From NCBI GenBank assembly GCA_964017195.1, contig OZ024889.1:52386418-52450417 (forward strand): a stretch of DNA of 64,000 nt, written 5' to 3'. The notes under the pieces are model-generated. The model worked only from the letters and a program-made list of their open reading frames with translations, ran no database searches and was not told the DNA's origin. Made by a program: the position numbers and the translations under genes. This stretch comes from Siderastrea radians. Its lineage: Eukaryota; Cnidaria; Anthozoa; Scleractinia; Rhizangiidae. Positions 37,701 through 52,700 of this stretch are shown one piece after another; the first letter of the stretch is position 1; every line of letters begins with the position of its first letter.

Positions 37701-40700
37701 CCGTCCAACCAGCCAAGTGAAAGTTTTCCAAAAATGTTGAGTTATCCCATCACAGCTGTGTGACGCTTTTGCTCACGATTTGACTGTTTAGAATAATTAG
37801 TGTCATAAATTGACTTAGCAAACGGCTGACGTTAGTATTTACCTCACAGACGTGCAGAATTGTTGTTCGGTGTGAAATTGTTGTAGACTCAGACATGTTA
37901 CACTTGTCAAAGGCAGGGAGGTAGCAGCTGCTACATCTTGCAAATCGTTTGATGACAGCAACCGAGAGTGGGTTGTCACCTGCAAACAGAAACAAGACGT
38001 TTTGTTTTCATGGTAAAGTTTGGCTAAGTCGTAAAAATCATTGATAGAGGTAAAAACCTCTAACCCTTTTACCCCTGACAAGTAGAACGTACAAAACGTC
38101 CCCTGAGAACAAATGATAAAAATTATGATGAAATCTCCACTTTAAGAAAAATAAAAACAATTCCGGCTAATGGCCAGATAGGAGACTTGAACCCGTGACC
38201 TACTTCCCCGCAAGCACTTGGTCACGCGCCCTCCGCTCGTTCATAACTTGAAATACCCGTTTAATTATTCAAAATACCCTTCCCTCGTTACCATTTGTCC
38301 TATTCCAGGTTTAAATTCCAATTTTGGCGTTCTAGATGTCACTTGCCTCGGGAAGTGTCGGAGTACTTGCAACAGCCACCGTTGCACTGAGAAACTCTGA
38401 CAAATTATTGTCAGCAGTGAACTGTAGTTCATTTAGATAGCTTCTTAAAGAGTTTTGTTACACATTTCTATAGCATTGTTAAAGATTTGTCTCCATAGTG
38501 AAATCAAATGCTTAAATCTCCAACAAAGAGCACGAACAAGGACGTCCCACGCAGAGTTGAAAGGTTACCTAACATTTGACCTTTTATCTGACCGCTTACT
38601 GCACCAAAACGTGCAGATATCGCAGACTCAGCACTCACCTGAATTAAAGACCCTTTGTCCCTTTGTCTTTCTTCCGTGGTCAGCACATTTCTAAGAAACG
38701 CTGTCAAACTGGAATGTTCCTGCATTGTGAAGTAGGTTGTCCAGAGGTTGTCGGCTTGCTGAGCAAGCTGTGTACATGGCAGACGCGCAACGGCGTCGGG
38801 TGTTGCACATTGTAACAACAATTCTTGTGACTCCTTGAAAACCTAGATAATGACCATTCGATTTTATTCAGCAATACTAAAGAGCGCCTAAAAACAATCG
38901 AGATGTAAAGCCAAAGCAAGACGAGGATGAAAGTTGACGATAGTTCAAACACGCTTACTGGTTTGGCCTGCAACTATCATGGGATAGCCTTAACTCTCAA
39001 CGACTCTAGCAGGTTCTCGAAGAGTTCAAAGCTGCTCAAATTTTAATTAGAATCATGGCAGGCTAAACTATCGCTCTCGTTTTCGCTCACGTTTGGAGTG
39101 CACTCTCACTACATCTCGTGCACTCTCAAAGAGTTTTAACTCTCGTTGATTCTGGCTATCGTATGCCCAGGGAGTTAGAGTACATAAGGGCTACATCTCC
39201 ATGAAGCAAAGGATAATCATAGTGGCACAGTGGTATATCATGACTGCACTCAAGGCGCTCTTACACAAGGCAATTTTTCCTGCAACTTAGAATGCCATGC
39301 CGTTGCGAGACAAGTTGCGGGCGAAATTGCTCGTATAACACCCCCTCATCGCAACCTGTCTCGCAAAAAAACTGCGCTGCAGGTTGCAGGAAATATTGCC
39401 ATGGTTTACGTTCGGAATGTGGCAAGGTAAGTTTCAGCATGTAACATGTATTTTGCAACTTGTCTGGCATTGCTCTCGTCATCATTCCTCAGAAAAGTTG
39501 CCTCCTTTAACAGCGCCCTAATATCAAGTTTCCACAGTGTAAATTAAAGCGACAAGAAATATTATAAGTACTACTAATTCCAACAGGGGGCAGTGCTTAT
39601 CGGTCGTAACTGTTTCTAAAAAGTTCGTCTGAACCTATTCAAACAAATGTATGAACTGATAATTTTTAAAACCATTTTATTAAGATTCTATGTAGGTTCC
39701 CGTTGGTCTCCCTACCTGTTATCAAAGATACTAAAGGCCTAAGTAATACGGACAACATTTTCGTGCATCTTTTCGGGCAACAATGTTGCGATGCAAGTTG
39801 AGATTGTTTGTTGCGCGTATTACCACCTCCGCACGCAACAAATTTTCATGTTGCAAAAAGTAAAAGCGACGTCTGCTTTTTGCAACATGAAAAGTTGTTG
39901 CGCGAGAAGGTGGCAACACGCACAACAAACAATCTCAACTTGCAACGCAACATTGTTGCCCGACAAGTGGCACAAAAATGTTGCCCGTATTACTGAACCC
40001 TAAAAGACAGTTATCTGATCAATTTTCCCACACCTGTTCTGCGAAGGAATGTTCGTCACTGTACTCGCCTTGCTCACCATCTTTCATGTTGCTGGTTACT
40101 TGGAGTACTACAGAAGCTGCGGTGTCATTATGGTAACCAACAAATGCATCGCCGGGTGTATATTTCCTGGAACAAAATGGAAAAATAGGGAAGAAGATCA
40201 CGAAAATTATGTTGAAGTGCATGTCTTTTGTCCCGTTTCAAGCAGATTTCTGCAGAATTCATGTCAAACTTTCCATATCTTAGGAAGATCGAAGAACAAA
40301 ATTAAATATATATCATTTATAAAAGAGGTTTTATGAAGAACGTTTTTCAAAGTGAGAGATATCTGAGAAAGGTTATATTGGAGAGGTCTTTCTATGCACG
40401 TGTACCTTATACAATGACGCCATCGCTAAAGCGTACTGCTAAGTTAGTAAATCGTATTTCTCGGCTTACATTGCTCATCACGCCAGTGCTTAAAACCACT
40501 TTTTACTGCGACACGGACCATTATCACTCCTTAACGAGAGAATGCTAGCCTGTTGCAGTGTCTTTCCCCAGTTTTTGTCAGGGCACTAGTATCCATTTAT
40601 ATTTCTCCGCACATGAACTCAGACACGGACTGAGAGAGTAGTTTGTTCCCCATGAACGCGACGACGATTGCTTAGAATTCACATCTCTGGAATTCAAATC

Positions 40701-43700
40701 AAATGCACTGACAACTGGCGTTAGCAACGACGCTAAGGCAGCAAACCTTACTGAGAATTGTCATCTCTGTACAGGTGACTTAACTGCTCGCCAGGCCTCG
40801 CCTGCTTTCGTTTGAGCGGTTTGATGAGTAGTTATCACTCTGCTGAGATATTTCACATTTTAAAACTAACCTTGAACTTAAAATTATCGCCCCCATCACC
40901 ACTTGTGATGTATTTAATTTCCCCCCCGTGTGATTGGACAAGCATAGCTTCCACTGTAACTGTGAATTTGTCCTTATAAACCTCTCGTACAAATAAAGGA
41001 ATTGATCATCGACTGCGTTGATTTTTTAACGGATCTGACGACCACAACTGGCCTTTGACTTAATCAAGTAGTATTACTGCGATAAAGGTCAACTAAGGTC
41101 ATGGAAAGCAATAGCAATCAACTGTAGTACTCACCTCATCTGCTGGTGGCGTGGGATGTTGACATGAGAAAATCGTGCCACCCACTCCTGAAGCCTTTCC
41201 ACCACGAGTCGTTGTTGGGAGGTGAGGCTTGCTGAAGTGACAAGGTAATGTTTCTCCAAGCGATTGATGAGAGGAATTGGAAACTTGCTATAAACAACGT
41301 CTCTTTCAGCAATGACAATCAGCCTGTTGAGATGGATGTTAGTTAGTCCCTGGCCAATCGGAATCGCGAGCAGACGGAAATAAGTAGATGCGATTTGTAT
41401 AAATGTCATTTCAATGCAGGCTTGGCAGCCAAACCAAAAAAATAATACCAAGACGAACTTGTGTCAACTTGTGTTGGGTGACTGAGCCGTAAAAACCTTC
41501 GCCAACTTTCGCGCAAATTTGACCTTGATCAAAGTAAACGCATGTAATCTCAAGTCTGCAAATGCCAACTTACGCACAGACTTGCGACGGGTGGACAAAC
41601 GGAATTGCAAGTAGATGCAAGCTTGAAATCTGCGTCAACTTTGTGATTTCGTTCGGCCATAACTTGCGCGTACTTGCAATCACTTGCGTCTCCGTTTTAG
41701 TGGCCTAGGCGGTAACGAGTTTAACAGCATAATGACTACACAGCTGAGGCTATGGCAACAAATGGTTCATAAAGTGAGCACCATATTATATGCCCTTATC
41801 AGAGGAGAACAGTAAACTCATTTCCCATTTATCAGGTGCCAACTACAATTCCTGAGTACTCGTATACCTCTCGCGCATGTAACCTGGTTTTATATTTTCC
41901 ATTTGTGGATGAATTAAATTACTTACGTGTAACCATTCCTGGGGCGGATCTAGGAATTTCGATAGGAGCGATCCACATTGCAACTTGTACTTGATACGAT
42001 TTACTTGATGCGATTTACTTGATAAGATTTCCTGGCAATATTGGTCTACTGGTCAAAGTATTTTTTCATTTTCTCTTTTTTTCTGTTTTTCATCTGATTA
42101 TTTCAAAATCAATAAGACGAGTACAGATTTGAAGCAGGGGGCAGGGGGTCCAGACCGCGTGGACCCTCTCCCTATGTCCATCACTGCCTTCAAATGAATG
42201 TTCCTGAGGATTACTTTTTTATGGCGCTGTTCCTTTTTTAACATTCTAAATGAAATTTTGCACTGTTTTCAGTGTCGAACTAAGACACGTTTGACATAAT
42301 AATGACGCACTGAAGAGGCCAGGCTTACCTGAAACTATCATCGACGCGACATTTGAAACGGTGGCTTCCCAGTCCAAGGTCCACAAATTTCTGATCTCCA
42401 CAATACACATAGTACTAACGGTACAGGAGATAAAAAACAAACCTATCAACTTTGGCCCTGGGCTCACACAGGATCCTGAGGAGACTCACGGTACAGATCA
42501 CGTTTCTTAATGCGAGCAGAGTTCTTATTTGCAGGTGTTTTATGTCAGCAAGTCGCATACTGGACAAGTAAAGCCGAGTTAAGTCGAGTACTTTTTACTC
42601 TTATCCGTCAAATATTTTACGACAATCGTCGAATCGCTGGCACGAAATGAACGCATCTGTCAAGGGAACTTTCAACGCCCTCTGTTCATTCGATAGTCTC
42701 GTAAATTTCTCAACGGAGAAAAACAGTGGCACTTACAGTTACTATGGTTAAATATCTGCATGAATTCTAAGCAACAAGTCATACCTGGTTGAGGGCGTCA
42801 TAAAGGCTCTCGTAAAGGCTCTCTAAGTTCAAGAGAATTACTGTTCTTCCTGCTTCCATGCACACTTTAATTCGATTGATGTCCCTGCAGACCTGAAATA
42901 TGTAAGACGAAAGAAAAATTCTAGACACAAGCATTTATGTGACTTTACTGGATAAACGTTACGTTCTCACATACAAATCTACACTGGAATGTCCTCCAAA
43001 ACCGGCACTGAAATGTCCTGTCGTGCACTCGAATGTCCTCCACAACCGTTTTATTATTAATTTAATTAACTCACAAAGAAGAATTGGTCGAGGTGACAAG
43101 CCACGCAGTTCTTGGTTCTTTTGGAAATTAGTGTCTGTTGTGATTGCTGTATTAAGGAGGCTCGCAACAGTTTTTTTGGCCTTGGAGTATATCTTTTGAA
43201 GTCAAAATTTCGCATAGAAGGTAAACTTCGATTTCCTTGATACTAAACCACTTTTTCAACATATGATCAAAGTTTATTTTCTCGCTGGTTTCCTAGCAAC
43301 AGCTGTCACCATAGCAACGGTAATGGACAACCCCCCATTTTAAATAATGTCAAATATCTCGAAAACTAGTCAGACACTTTATGACGAAACTTGAACTATT
43401 TGAACTACTCAACCTACACAACTTGTATGCGAAATTAGGGGAAAATCTGTAAGAGCGTTTTCATGTAAATCACGATTAATTTTTTACGGGCTGATTTTGG
43501 TCATTCCTGCAATTTTTTCCAATATTTCAAGAAAGATAAAACTTAACACTTTCCCTTTTCAGTTGAGGGATCTTTTATGATATCAAAACATTCTTAATGT
43601 ACATTGAGCTTCCTAGGTGGCTGCCATTTTAAGATATTTATATTTAAAAACTGCTAAAATGCAGCACAAATCAGCCAAAAAGTTCGTAATTTGCATAAAT

Positions 43701-46700
43701 AGAAATATTTCTAAATTGCCCTTACAGTTTTCTCTCTTAAACTGACTGCCGTTAGAATAATAATTCTTTTTGATGTTCCAGTGAGTTTTAGGCTGAATAA
43801 ACATTTCGTTTCTTAGATAAGAAGGCTGAATCTCGGTCAAGTTTTAGTCGTTATTAACTTTCAACGAGCAACAGTTTTATTTTGTTTTTCCTGGTCTATT
43901 TCACGGTTATTCACGTGCAATGAATATTTATACACGCTGCGCTTGTGTCCTCTCGTGCATTTATAATTCCTTCTCATAATAATAAAAAATTTTCGTCTTC
44001 TGAACTTCTTCCTGGAGACTCTTTTCCATTACTCTTTAAATACTGACTGACGCTTTAGCATTTTTAATTACGGATTTAATTACAATGGGGCCGAAAAATG
44101 AAGAGAAACAAGCTCAGAAGACGAATATATATATTTTTTATTATGAGAAGGAATTATAAGCGCACGAGAGGACACAAGTGCAGCGTGTATAAATATTCAT
44201 TGCACGTGAATAACCGTGAAATAGACCAGGAAAAACAAAATAAAACTGTTGCTCGTTGAAAGTTAATAACGACTGAAACTTGACCGAGATTCAGCCTTCT
44301 TATCTAATACCAGAAATGTTTATTCAGCCTAAAACTCACTGGAACATTTAAAAGAAGTATTATTCTAACGGCAATCAATTTAAGAGAAAAATCTGTAAGG
44401 GCAATTTCGAAACATTTCTATTTATGCAAATTACGAACTTTTGGGCTGATTTGTGCTGCATTTTAGCAGTTTTTAAATATAAATATCTTAAAATCGCAGC
44501 CACCTAGGAAACTCAATGTACATTAAGAATGTTTTGATATCATAAAAGATCCCTCAACTGAAAAGAGAAAGTGTTAAGTTTTATCTTACTTGAAATATTG
44601 GGGAAAATTGCAGGAATGACCAAAATCAGCCCGTAAAAAATGAATCATGATTTACATGAAAACGCTCTTACAGATTTTCCCCTAATTTCGCATACAAGTT
44701 GTGTAGGTTGAGTAGTTCAAATAGTTCAAGTTTCGTCATAAAGTGTCTGACTAGTTTTCGAGATATTCGACATTATTTAAAAAGGGGGGTTGTCCATTAC
44801 CGTTGCTATGGTGACAGCTGTTGCTAGGAAACCAGCGAGAAAATAAACTTTGATCATATGTTGAAAAGGTGGTTTAGTATCAAGGAAATCGAAGTTTACC
44901 TTCTATGCGAAATTTTGACTTCAAAAGATACACTCCAAGGCCAAAAAAACTGTTGCGAGCCTCCTTAATTACTTTGGTTTTGGTTTTACGACAATTGAAA
45001 AGTGCTCTATTCATTTAGTCAAGTTAAGAGAATTTTGTATCTTTTTTTTTTTAAACAGGCCGATCACTTTCTTAATGTTAATGTTCTGCCATGGGAACAT
45101 TTGAAGGGGATCTCTAGCCTGCTTATGAATACCTAATAACCTGAACTACTTTAAAGTGCCGTATGTATGAACCATCTGTGAAAAACGTTTGAAATCGCCA
45201 ATTTTCAACCGAAAATTGCTTACAGAAACAAAACAAATTCCCGTTGTATATCAAAATATTTTTCAAACGAAGAGGATCGACATAACTATAGAATAATGGA
45301 TAATGGAAAATCATTTCCAGCTGTCTGTCAGGTAGACTACTATTGGTTGGCACCTGTGTGTACTCCTGATCTTTAGGAAAGCTGCTCCCAAAGATAACGA
45401 CAGGTTCCGCTCCTTTTTGATGCAGCTCTTGCTGAACAATCGGCAAAGCTCCATAGTTCTCTGTCAGCACCAACAGGTATCGGCTCTCCCTGTTAACATT
45501 GAAAAGATACCGAACTGAGATATTATCCGGTTGGAATTTAAGTATTAATGGTAAACAACTTGAGTTGCCCTTGTGAGAAGAGGGGGAAATATGTTCATCG
45601 ACTTCGAAAAGTGAAGAAAGCAGGAACGTTGTTCACCTCGGCAGCGTGAAATTCGAATGCAGTGTACAACTGAACCTTCAACCCGAATTACAGATTTTTC
45701 TGTGCATATGATTAGCACCCCACTCACAATACCTCACGGTATCGACTCGATTTCTCTTACCCTTTGGAGATTTCACGGTCAAGGCTGGCTTTGATCAGGT
45801 TCACTGCAGAGAAGGCATCGTCACTCTGTTTCTTCTATAAGAGAATAAGAATCCAAGTAGTCACTCATGCACACAAGCATGATTTTTTTTCTGCAGTTAT
45901 ACCACGTATCGCAAGAAATCACAAAAGTCAACAGTGTTCAGAGTTCAAAGTAGACTCGAACCTCTACCGTGCATCACCCCTGTACTTTTCTGATCCACAA
46001 AACAGCCCGAAACTATCCCGAGTGACGATTGTAAACCATTTTTACTATATTAACGCAGTCATATTTTACCCAACGTTCCTTGATATCAAAACCGTGGCTG
46101 CTAGAAAGCTGCACACGAAAAATTCCTTAAAGTGGCTGTCATAGTGAATATTTGATGTGTTTGGTCAAACAGCCTTGAACTTAGGAAAACTTAGCTCTCC
46201 ACAGACACAAAATGAACACCAAGACAAAGAAATCAAGAGCCGAATTTATGAAGGGAAAAGAAACCAAGATACCCTTCAACAAGCTTTCGTAGATAGGGGG
46301 AGGAACAAACAATGCTCGGCCCAATTTTTTTCAACCGGAGTGCATTTCTGTTCTGCTCATCCACAGCCAAAACCATTAGCCTTTTATTGTAAAAAGCAGT
46401 ACCAATTAAAAGGATCAGTAAAACAAAATTAAATTTTAAATAACGTTCGTACCCTGTGGTTTCGGCCGAACGGTAAATGTTTCCTGAAGAACTCCACCGG
46501 GTCTATCTCGTCTAATCCTCCGAAGTTCCTTCTGATGGCGTGTTCGATTTCTGGCCAACGTGGCTCACGTTTACGCTCCTCAGCAATTTTGTACACCATC
46601 TTCACCAGGCTTCAAGAAAAAAACAAGCACTTTCAAAACCTGCCCTTAAGGCCGCCATTTTTAGGGACAATTAATTTTAGCAAATGTAGCGAATATTTTG

Positions 46701-49700
46701 GCCAGCCACTAAAACTAGCTGTCGTTTTTCTACTAGTAAAAACTAGCTGCCACATTGCACAACCTTGATTCATTAACTACCTCTTGCTGCTGCTGTGTAA
46801 GGTAACGACAGTTATTTTTTCCAGCATCGTTACCATGTTGTTGCCAAACAAGATGTTGTAAATTAGGCAACTGTTTTTTTTAATCTACCTGATTCTCAAT
46901 GAAACGTCGCTAGTTATAACCTGATAGGTTTACGTACGACACAAGAGAGAGGATTAAGGAACACTGAGTATGTTTTGTCCGTCGTTTTTTCCCTAAAGAT
47001 AACAAACAATTTTAGGAACAAAGCCGCGCGTTGTAATAGCTCTTGTATTTCGAATATGGACTCTAGCGGACAGTAACAAAAGAACAGGCAGTGTTCCTCC
47101 TCAACAGTTTGCACAAGATGGACAAGTAAGCTCATATTCAAAGGGTAAGCTCACAGAAAAATAAAACGGGTTATTTAGATATCAATTTTAATTAAGTGTA
47201 GTACTATACGCATTTGCGTACCTGTAGAAATCACGCAGTCCAAAGAATTCATCCTTTTTGGACTCCTGGAGAGTGACGGACTCTCTCTGGCTGTCGTACA
47301 GTTCCTTATAACCCAACGCCAGTGGATTCATCAGTGGGGCTACAAGGCTTTGCACGCGTTTGTCAGTTGAACATATACCCCTAATTAGGAAATGAAAGGT
47401 ACATTGTGACCACTGTTTCGGACTAAAACCGTCGGTGACTAAAACGCGTTTAAAATGTTAAAAAGGTCAATGAGTGAAGATGAAAAACCTTCTACCTGCA
47501 TTCCACCTCGTGCTCAGAGGTCGAAAATGATCAACAGATTCATTATAAATTGCATGCATCTGAGAAACAACAGTTACTTCCTTTAGTCATACCATATTTT
47601 CTCAATTAAACGCTCCCGGCGTTTATTTCAAGCTTGGTCTGGTGGCCCCGGCGTTTGTTTGAATCGGCAGTATATTTGGGGCCGCCATTTTTTAAGAAAG
47701 GATTTTTGTTCGTTTAACTGGACATCCTGTATCTTGCCCTCACACCTTAAGTTCACTATGCCACAAATAAACGTCTGAGGGGCTTATTCCCGACTTCCTC
47801 TTTCAGACCGGGCGTTTATTCAGGACCCGGCGTTTAATCGAGAAAATACGGTAAATATTGTTTTTCACTCCCACCACGACAAAGCTTACATGGCACTGTC
47901 CACAAGTTCTTCCTCATCTGGCAGGCCGCGTGACAGCATAATGCCACGGTTCATTTTAGCAGGATCGAGAGCCCAGTTAGATATTCCAATGAAGGCAACT
48001 CTTTCCGGAAGTTGTTCTTCCACCTCTATGATGTCATCAGTCGAGCTCACTCCGTCCTCCAGCAGTGGATGAAGGGTTTTAAGAGGCATCAGAGGTGAAT
48101 CTTCAGCCAGGCCAACCTCATCCAAAACTACAACAGACACATACTTGTCTGGGTTTTTGCCTTTCTGCAGTTTGCTACACTGGCGGAAGGTTGCCACGAT
48201 GCCGTCTGCAGTTGACAGGGGGCTACACTGGTACGAAACCATGTGAACCTGGTTAAAGACAAAATCAGCATGCAAGATTACTTAACAGTTAAACAAAACA
48301 TACAACCCAGCTTCCACCCCTACTTTCGTCAATCCTTGAATCTTGGAATGTGTTAGCAGTACGATCCTGCTTTGCTCTTTGTGTCGCTAGAAATCGATTT
48401 TTTAATACCATCTTCAATCTGGACTGAACAAAAACTCAAAATGGTGTTTTTTGAAATGCTAAAAAAAAAGAAGAAAATCAACGAGCACAAAGAAGAAAAA
48501 TAACTAGAAAGTCACAACTGAAAGATTGAGAAAAATGAAATGGCATTGCATTCAGAAAACCCTGCCTCTCATTAAGTATTTAAGTGGTTATGCAGAGCTT
48601 TCAGGACACTGTTATCAGGCCCTCCAAACGTAACCATGTTGTTGTATTTTTTGTAATCAACTTTTTGTAGTTGAAGGTTTCATTAACAGTGATGTAGCAA
48701 TGTCAACAGCAAGTTACAACTCCTTCACCACATTTCACCTGTTTAAAGGTCTTGAAGAGATCAGATCTTGAAGAATTGCCTTCCATGTTGTCAGCCACAA
48801 CAGTCTTGGCCAGAGATTTTGAGCTGCCTGGTTTGCCAACCACAAACAGTGGAATTCGGAGCTCAATGCACACCACCATCATGAACACGTTCTCACTCAA
48901 GGCGGTGTTCCGTGCAATGTTATGACCTAATTCCAGCTCATTCAATACGGCTTTCTGGCATCTGCCAATAAAAGGAAAGAATAGACAAAACTACAACTAC
49001 TACGAACTACAACGACTACCATAAATACGTTCAGAACGTTCTGTTTAACACATCAGGAATACTAAAGGTGAATGGTGTTTTGCAATCACCACACAAAACA
49101 TGTCAACGTCAATTGTCATCTCACCACGTGAAACTGTTTCTGGTTTCATTCATAACTTTTTAAAACGTGATAATACCTTGCATAAAACTTGCATAAAACG
49201 GCCAGGGCTCGAGACTAACTTTTCAGCTTAGTAGCCAAGTGGCTAGTGAGAGGCTTGATTTCACTGGCCAAAATAAATTTTCACTAGCCAGACTTTTTTT
49301 GCATAATCTCATACTGTGTTCAATATGTCTAGTTTTTAGCCAGGTTAAGTACTGTAAACATGGCTTTCTGTAATCTCAGGAGTGAAGAACTTGAATGTTG
49401 ACTGTTCTTTCCAACAGTTAAAGATCCTCACACGATTACAAAGTACTATATGTCTTTACTTAAGTTCAGGGCAAATTCGCCTTTCTTTTCCGTTTCGTCA
49501 GAGCATGACAAATAACTCGGACAATTAACCTTATACGAAAATGTCATCGTACGGAGAAACGTTGGGAAAACGAGACTAACATGGTACGAACGTTGTAAGG
49601 TACGGAGAAACGTCAAAAAGACAAGACTAATACAGCACTCAACTCACGTACGGAAAAACGTCTACAAGAGAAGACTAGTAAATTATAAGCGTATTTAAGC

Positions 49701-52700
49701 GCGGAGCCGGAAACATTGAGCAGAAAAACGTATAAGGTTCGAACGTACTAAGGTAAAGAGAAACGTTGAGAAGTCATATCAAACACGTTGGTTACAAATA
49801 CACTACAGTAGGGAGAAACGCTGCCAACGTACCAAAATACAGAGACTAATAAAATACGCAACTACTAACTTACGGAGAAAGGTTATTAGACAAAACTAAT
49901 TCCGTAAGAACGTGTGTGACGTACGGAAGAACGCCGAACGGACAAACTGAACTATTACAGTGGGGGAATAAATTACGAAGAAACGCAAATGAGACAACTA
50001 AAATCACACTAACGTACGGATAAACGTTGAGAAGACAAGACTGATACCGTATGAACATACTAACGTACAGAGAAGCGCTAAGCAGTGTCGACTTATCGTA
50101 CGAATGTACTAACACACTGAAAACCTTAGGAAGAGCAGAACAATGTCGTGCGAACGTTGTTGTAACGTACAAACAAACGTTGAGAAGGCTAGACTAATAA
50201 ATCGGAGAAACGTGAGGACGTTATGTAAAGAGAAACGCTGGGAAGAGAAACAATTGTACGAACGTATAACAAATAATGCAAAAAAGTCGATAACAGAAGA
50301 CTAAAGAATTGTGTGAACCTACTAACGTGTAGACAAATATCATAATTATGAACCCGATATGAACTCACTAATGGACCTTTCAAGGAAACGTATAGCCAAA
50401 ATGGCTAGTGAAAGCGCAAAACTTACTAGCCAAAACGGAATTTCTGCTAGTCTGTGACTAGTTGGCTACCGTTAGTCTCGAGCCCTGAAACGTCTGTGAT
50501 TAGTCATCTTCAAAGTCAAGATTCAAGAAAACGGCGTGAAGGAAAAAGAAAACTGGATTTTCCCACTAACGCATTCCAAAATCGCGAATATATCCCTTTA
50601 CGTTAAGACGAACGAAAATCTTCAGTGGACAGGTCTATGAGACTTGCCCCATACAATGCTACGTTATTAGCATTAGCATTAAGTCATGATTGAAATATCA
50701 GCTGCACACGAGAGACAAAAATAAACCTTTCACTCCCATGAAAAAAGGAATTTTTTGTAAATTGGTAACTATGAATCTCAAGATCAAAGATGGTGTACCA
50801 TTTCAAAAGTGTGTTTTGGACGTCACAAGTTAGATTAAAAAGTGTCCAATCCACATCTATAGTGTCCAATCCAAGAAACCTTTAAAATTACGTGACTCCT
50901 GTATATTGGGCAAATCCCAGACTAAAGTTTAATTTGCACTTACCAGTGCATGATTTCTTGTATGATGACTTGATATTACAGCACACTGGGCAAAAGTTTC
51001 ACGAATTAAAGGGTCATTACTCATGTCTCAGATAGAAGGGGTATTATTTTATGCTTCCAATGTGCAGATGTCTTACACACTTTTTTCTTTGTGTCCAGAT
51101 TTGATAAAAATTGACCGAATGTTGAGAACATAATGGCGTTTTGTGTCATATGACACTCTTAGGAGTAGAGGGCTAATAGTGACCACAACTCTCCAGGTTA
51201 CCTTGTTATTTCCTGTAGAATTCGTCTATGCCCACCAGGTAGATGGCAAGGTGGGGAAAAGCTTCGAGCCACTGCACGACGGTAGGGTTCTCTGTCTTGA
51301 AGTCGCGCCTGATAACACACTCCAAGAGAAAGTACCAGAGCACGTGTGACATCATCAAGAGGCTATATGAGAAAGAATAGAGGCTATAGTGTCAGGGGAT
51401 CTGTGCAATGAAATCCCAAGTGTTTCTATAACGATCAGAGATGAATCTGTATCGAAGAAAGCTTTTAATGACCACGACCAGTGAGGTACAGAGAAATCAG
51501 CCCTTCTCCCCCGCAAGCAATGAACTGGTGATAGTGAAGCTGTTTGGTTTCATGAACTTGGATGAAACACTGAAGAGTGATGCAAACGCTGTCGCTACGT
51601 TCGTCCACAGATGCCACGATTGCATGTAAGGCCCAGGGACATGACAACAACAGCAACAACTGAACTAGTTGTTTACCACTGTGCAAGTCTTCGTTTTGCA
51701 ATTTCATTACGTTCATCATTTAGAGCAGTTTTCAAATGAGTGTCGAAAGTAATGTTGTATTTGCTTTGGTTTTGCTTTCCCTTGCTCTCTGATTGGATAA
51801 AAAAGCTCGCACCACTTTCTCAATCAATCAGAAGTAAAATCAAAACCAATCGTGACTTGCTCGCCGCGTTTTCCCGCGCTTAACGCTAATAACCTGTATC
51901 TACTTCGATTTCTGATTGGTTCATTTTGTTTTTTGTTCCTGTTGTGATTGGTTAGAGTAATTACTTTGGTTTTGGTCTTACGACACTCATCTGAAAACCG
52001 CTCTATTATCCTAATTGAAACCAATTTGTCTGTCTCAACGTTTTACCAGAAGACCTTAAGGGAAATTCTTTGATTGAGCAATTTCCACACAAAATTCACT
52101 AAAGAACAATAACAGGATCTTCAAAAACAACGACAAGTTAACCTTATCCAATTCATCTTCTTCATCATCATCATCGTCATCGTCACTCTCGTCGTCTTCG
52201 TCATCATCACTTTCCTCGTCTTGCCCGTCAATCGTTTTATCCATCAGAGGATTGAGAGCGTGAAGATGATCGTAGAACCAAACCACCACCTTCATTGCAC
52301 GTTCCACATCGCGAAGACTGACAAAGCTACACTCATCCTGTATAAAGGAACAGCGTGGATGGGGCATGGATAATTCAATCATATTTTAGCAGTCTGGGCC
52401 CGGTTGTTCGAAAGCCCGGTTAACGCAAACCTTAAATTAAAATTTAACCAACTCTCCAACGGAGGTTTTTCAAAGCAGATTCCTGGTGACCGTCTGAGAG
52501 TATCTACGTCCAAATGTAGGGCAAAAGGATTTCCAGGAATCCGTACCGTTTGGCTTTAAAACTGAATTCAAAATTGACGCTACTCCACGGTTAGCTTAAT
52601 CCTGCTTTGAACAACCGGGCCCTGGTATGCACAACGTGAAATTTTAGCAATTTGCAGCTGAATGTTGCAGCAAAAACAGTGAATATGATGAAAGCATACC

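Noticed and set aside
40780..40992. 70-codon minus-strand frame as an extra RNF213-like exon
   Set aside because: No conserved segment, and splice signals are weak. The protein appears continuous without it.
46914..47141. 75-codon minus-strand frame beside exon 47222
   Set aside because: Hydrophobic, unlike RNF213, and lacking paired splice sites.
51465..51719. 84-codon minus-strand frame between RNF213-like exons
   Set aside because: No convincing acceptor and donor pair and no RNF213-like motif. The flanking exons do not need it.
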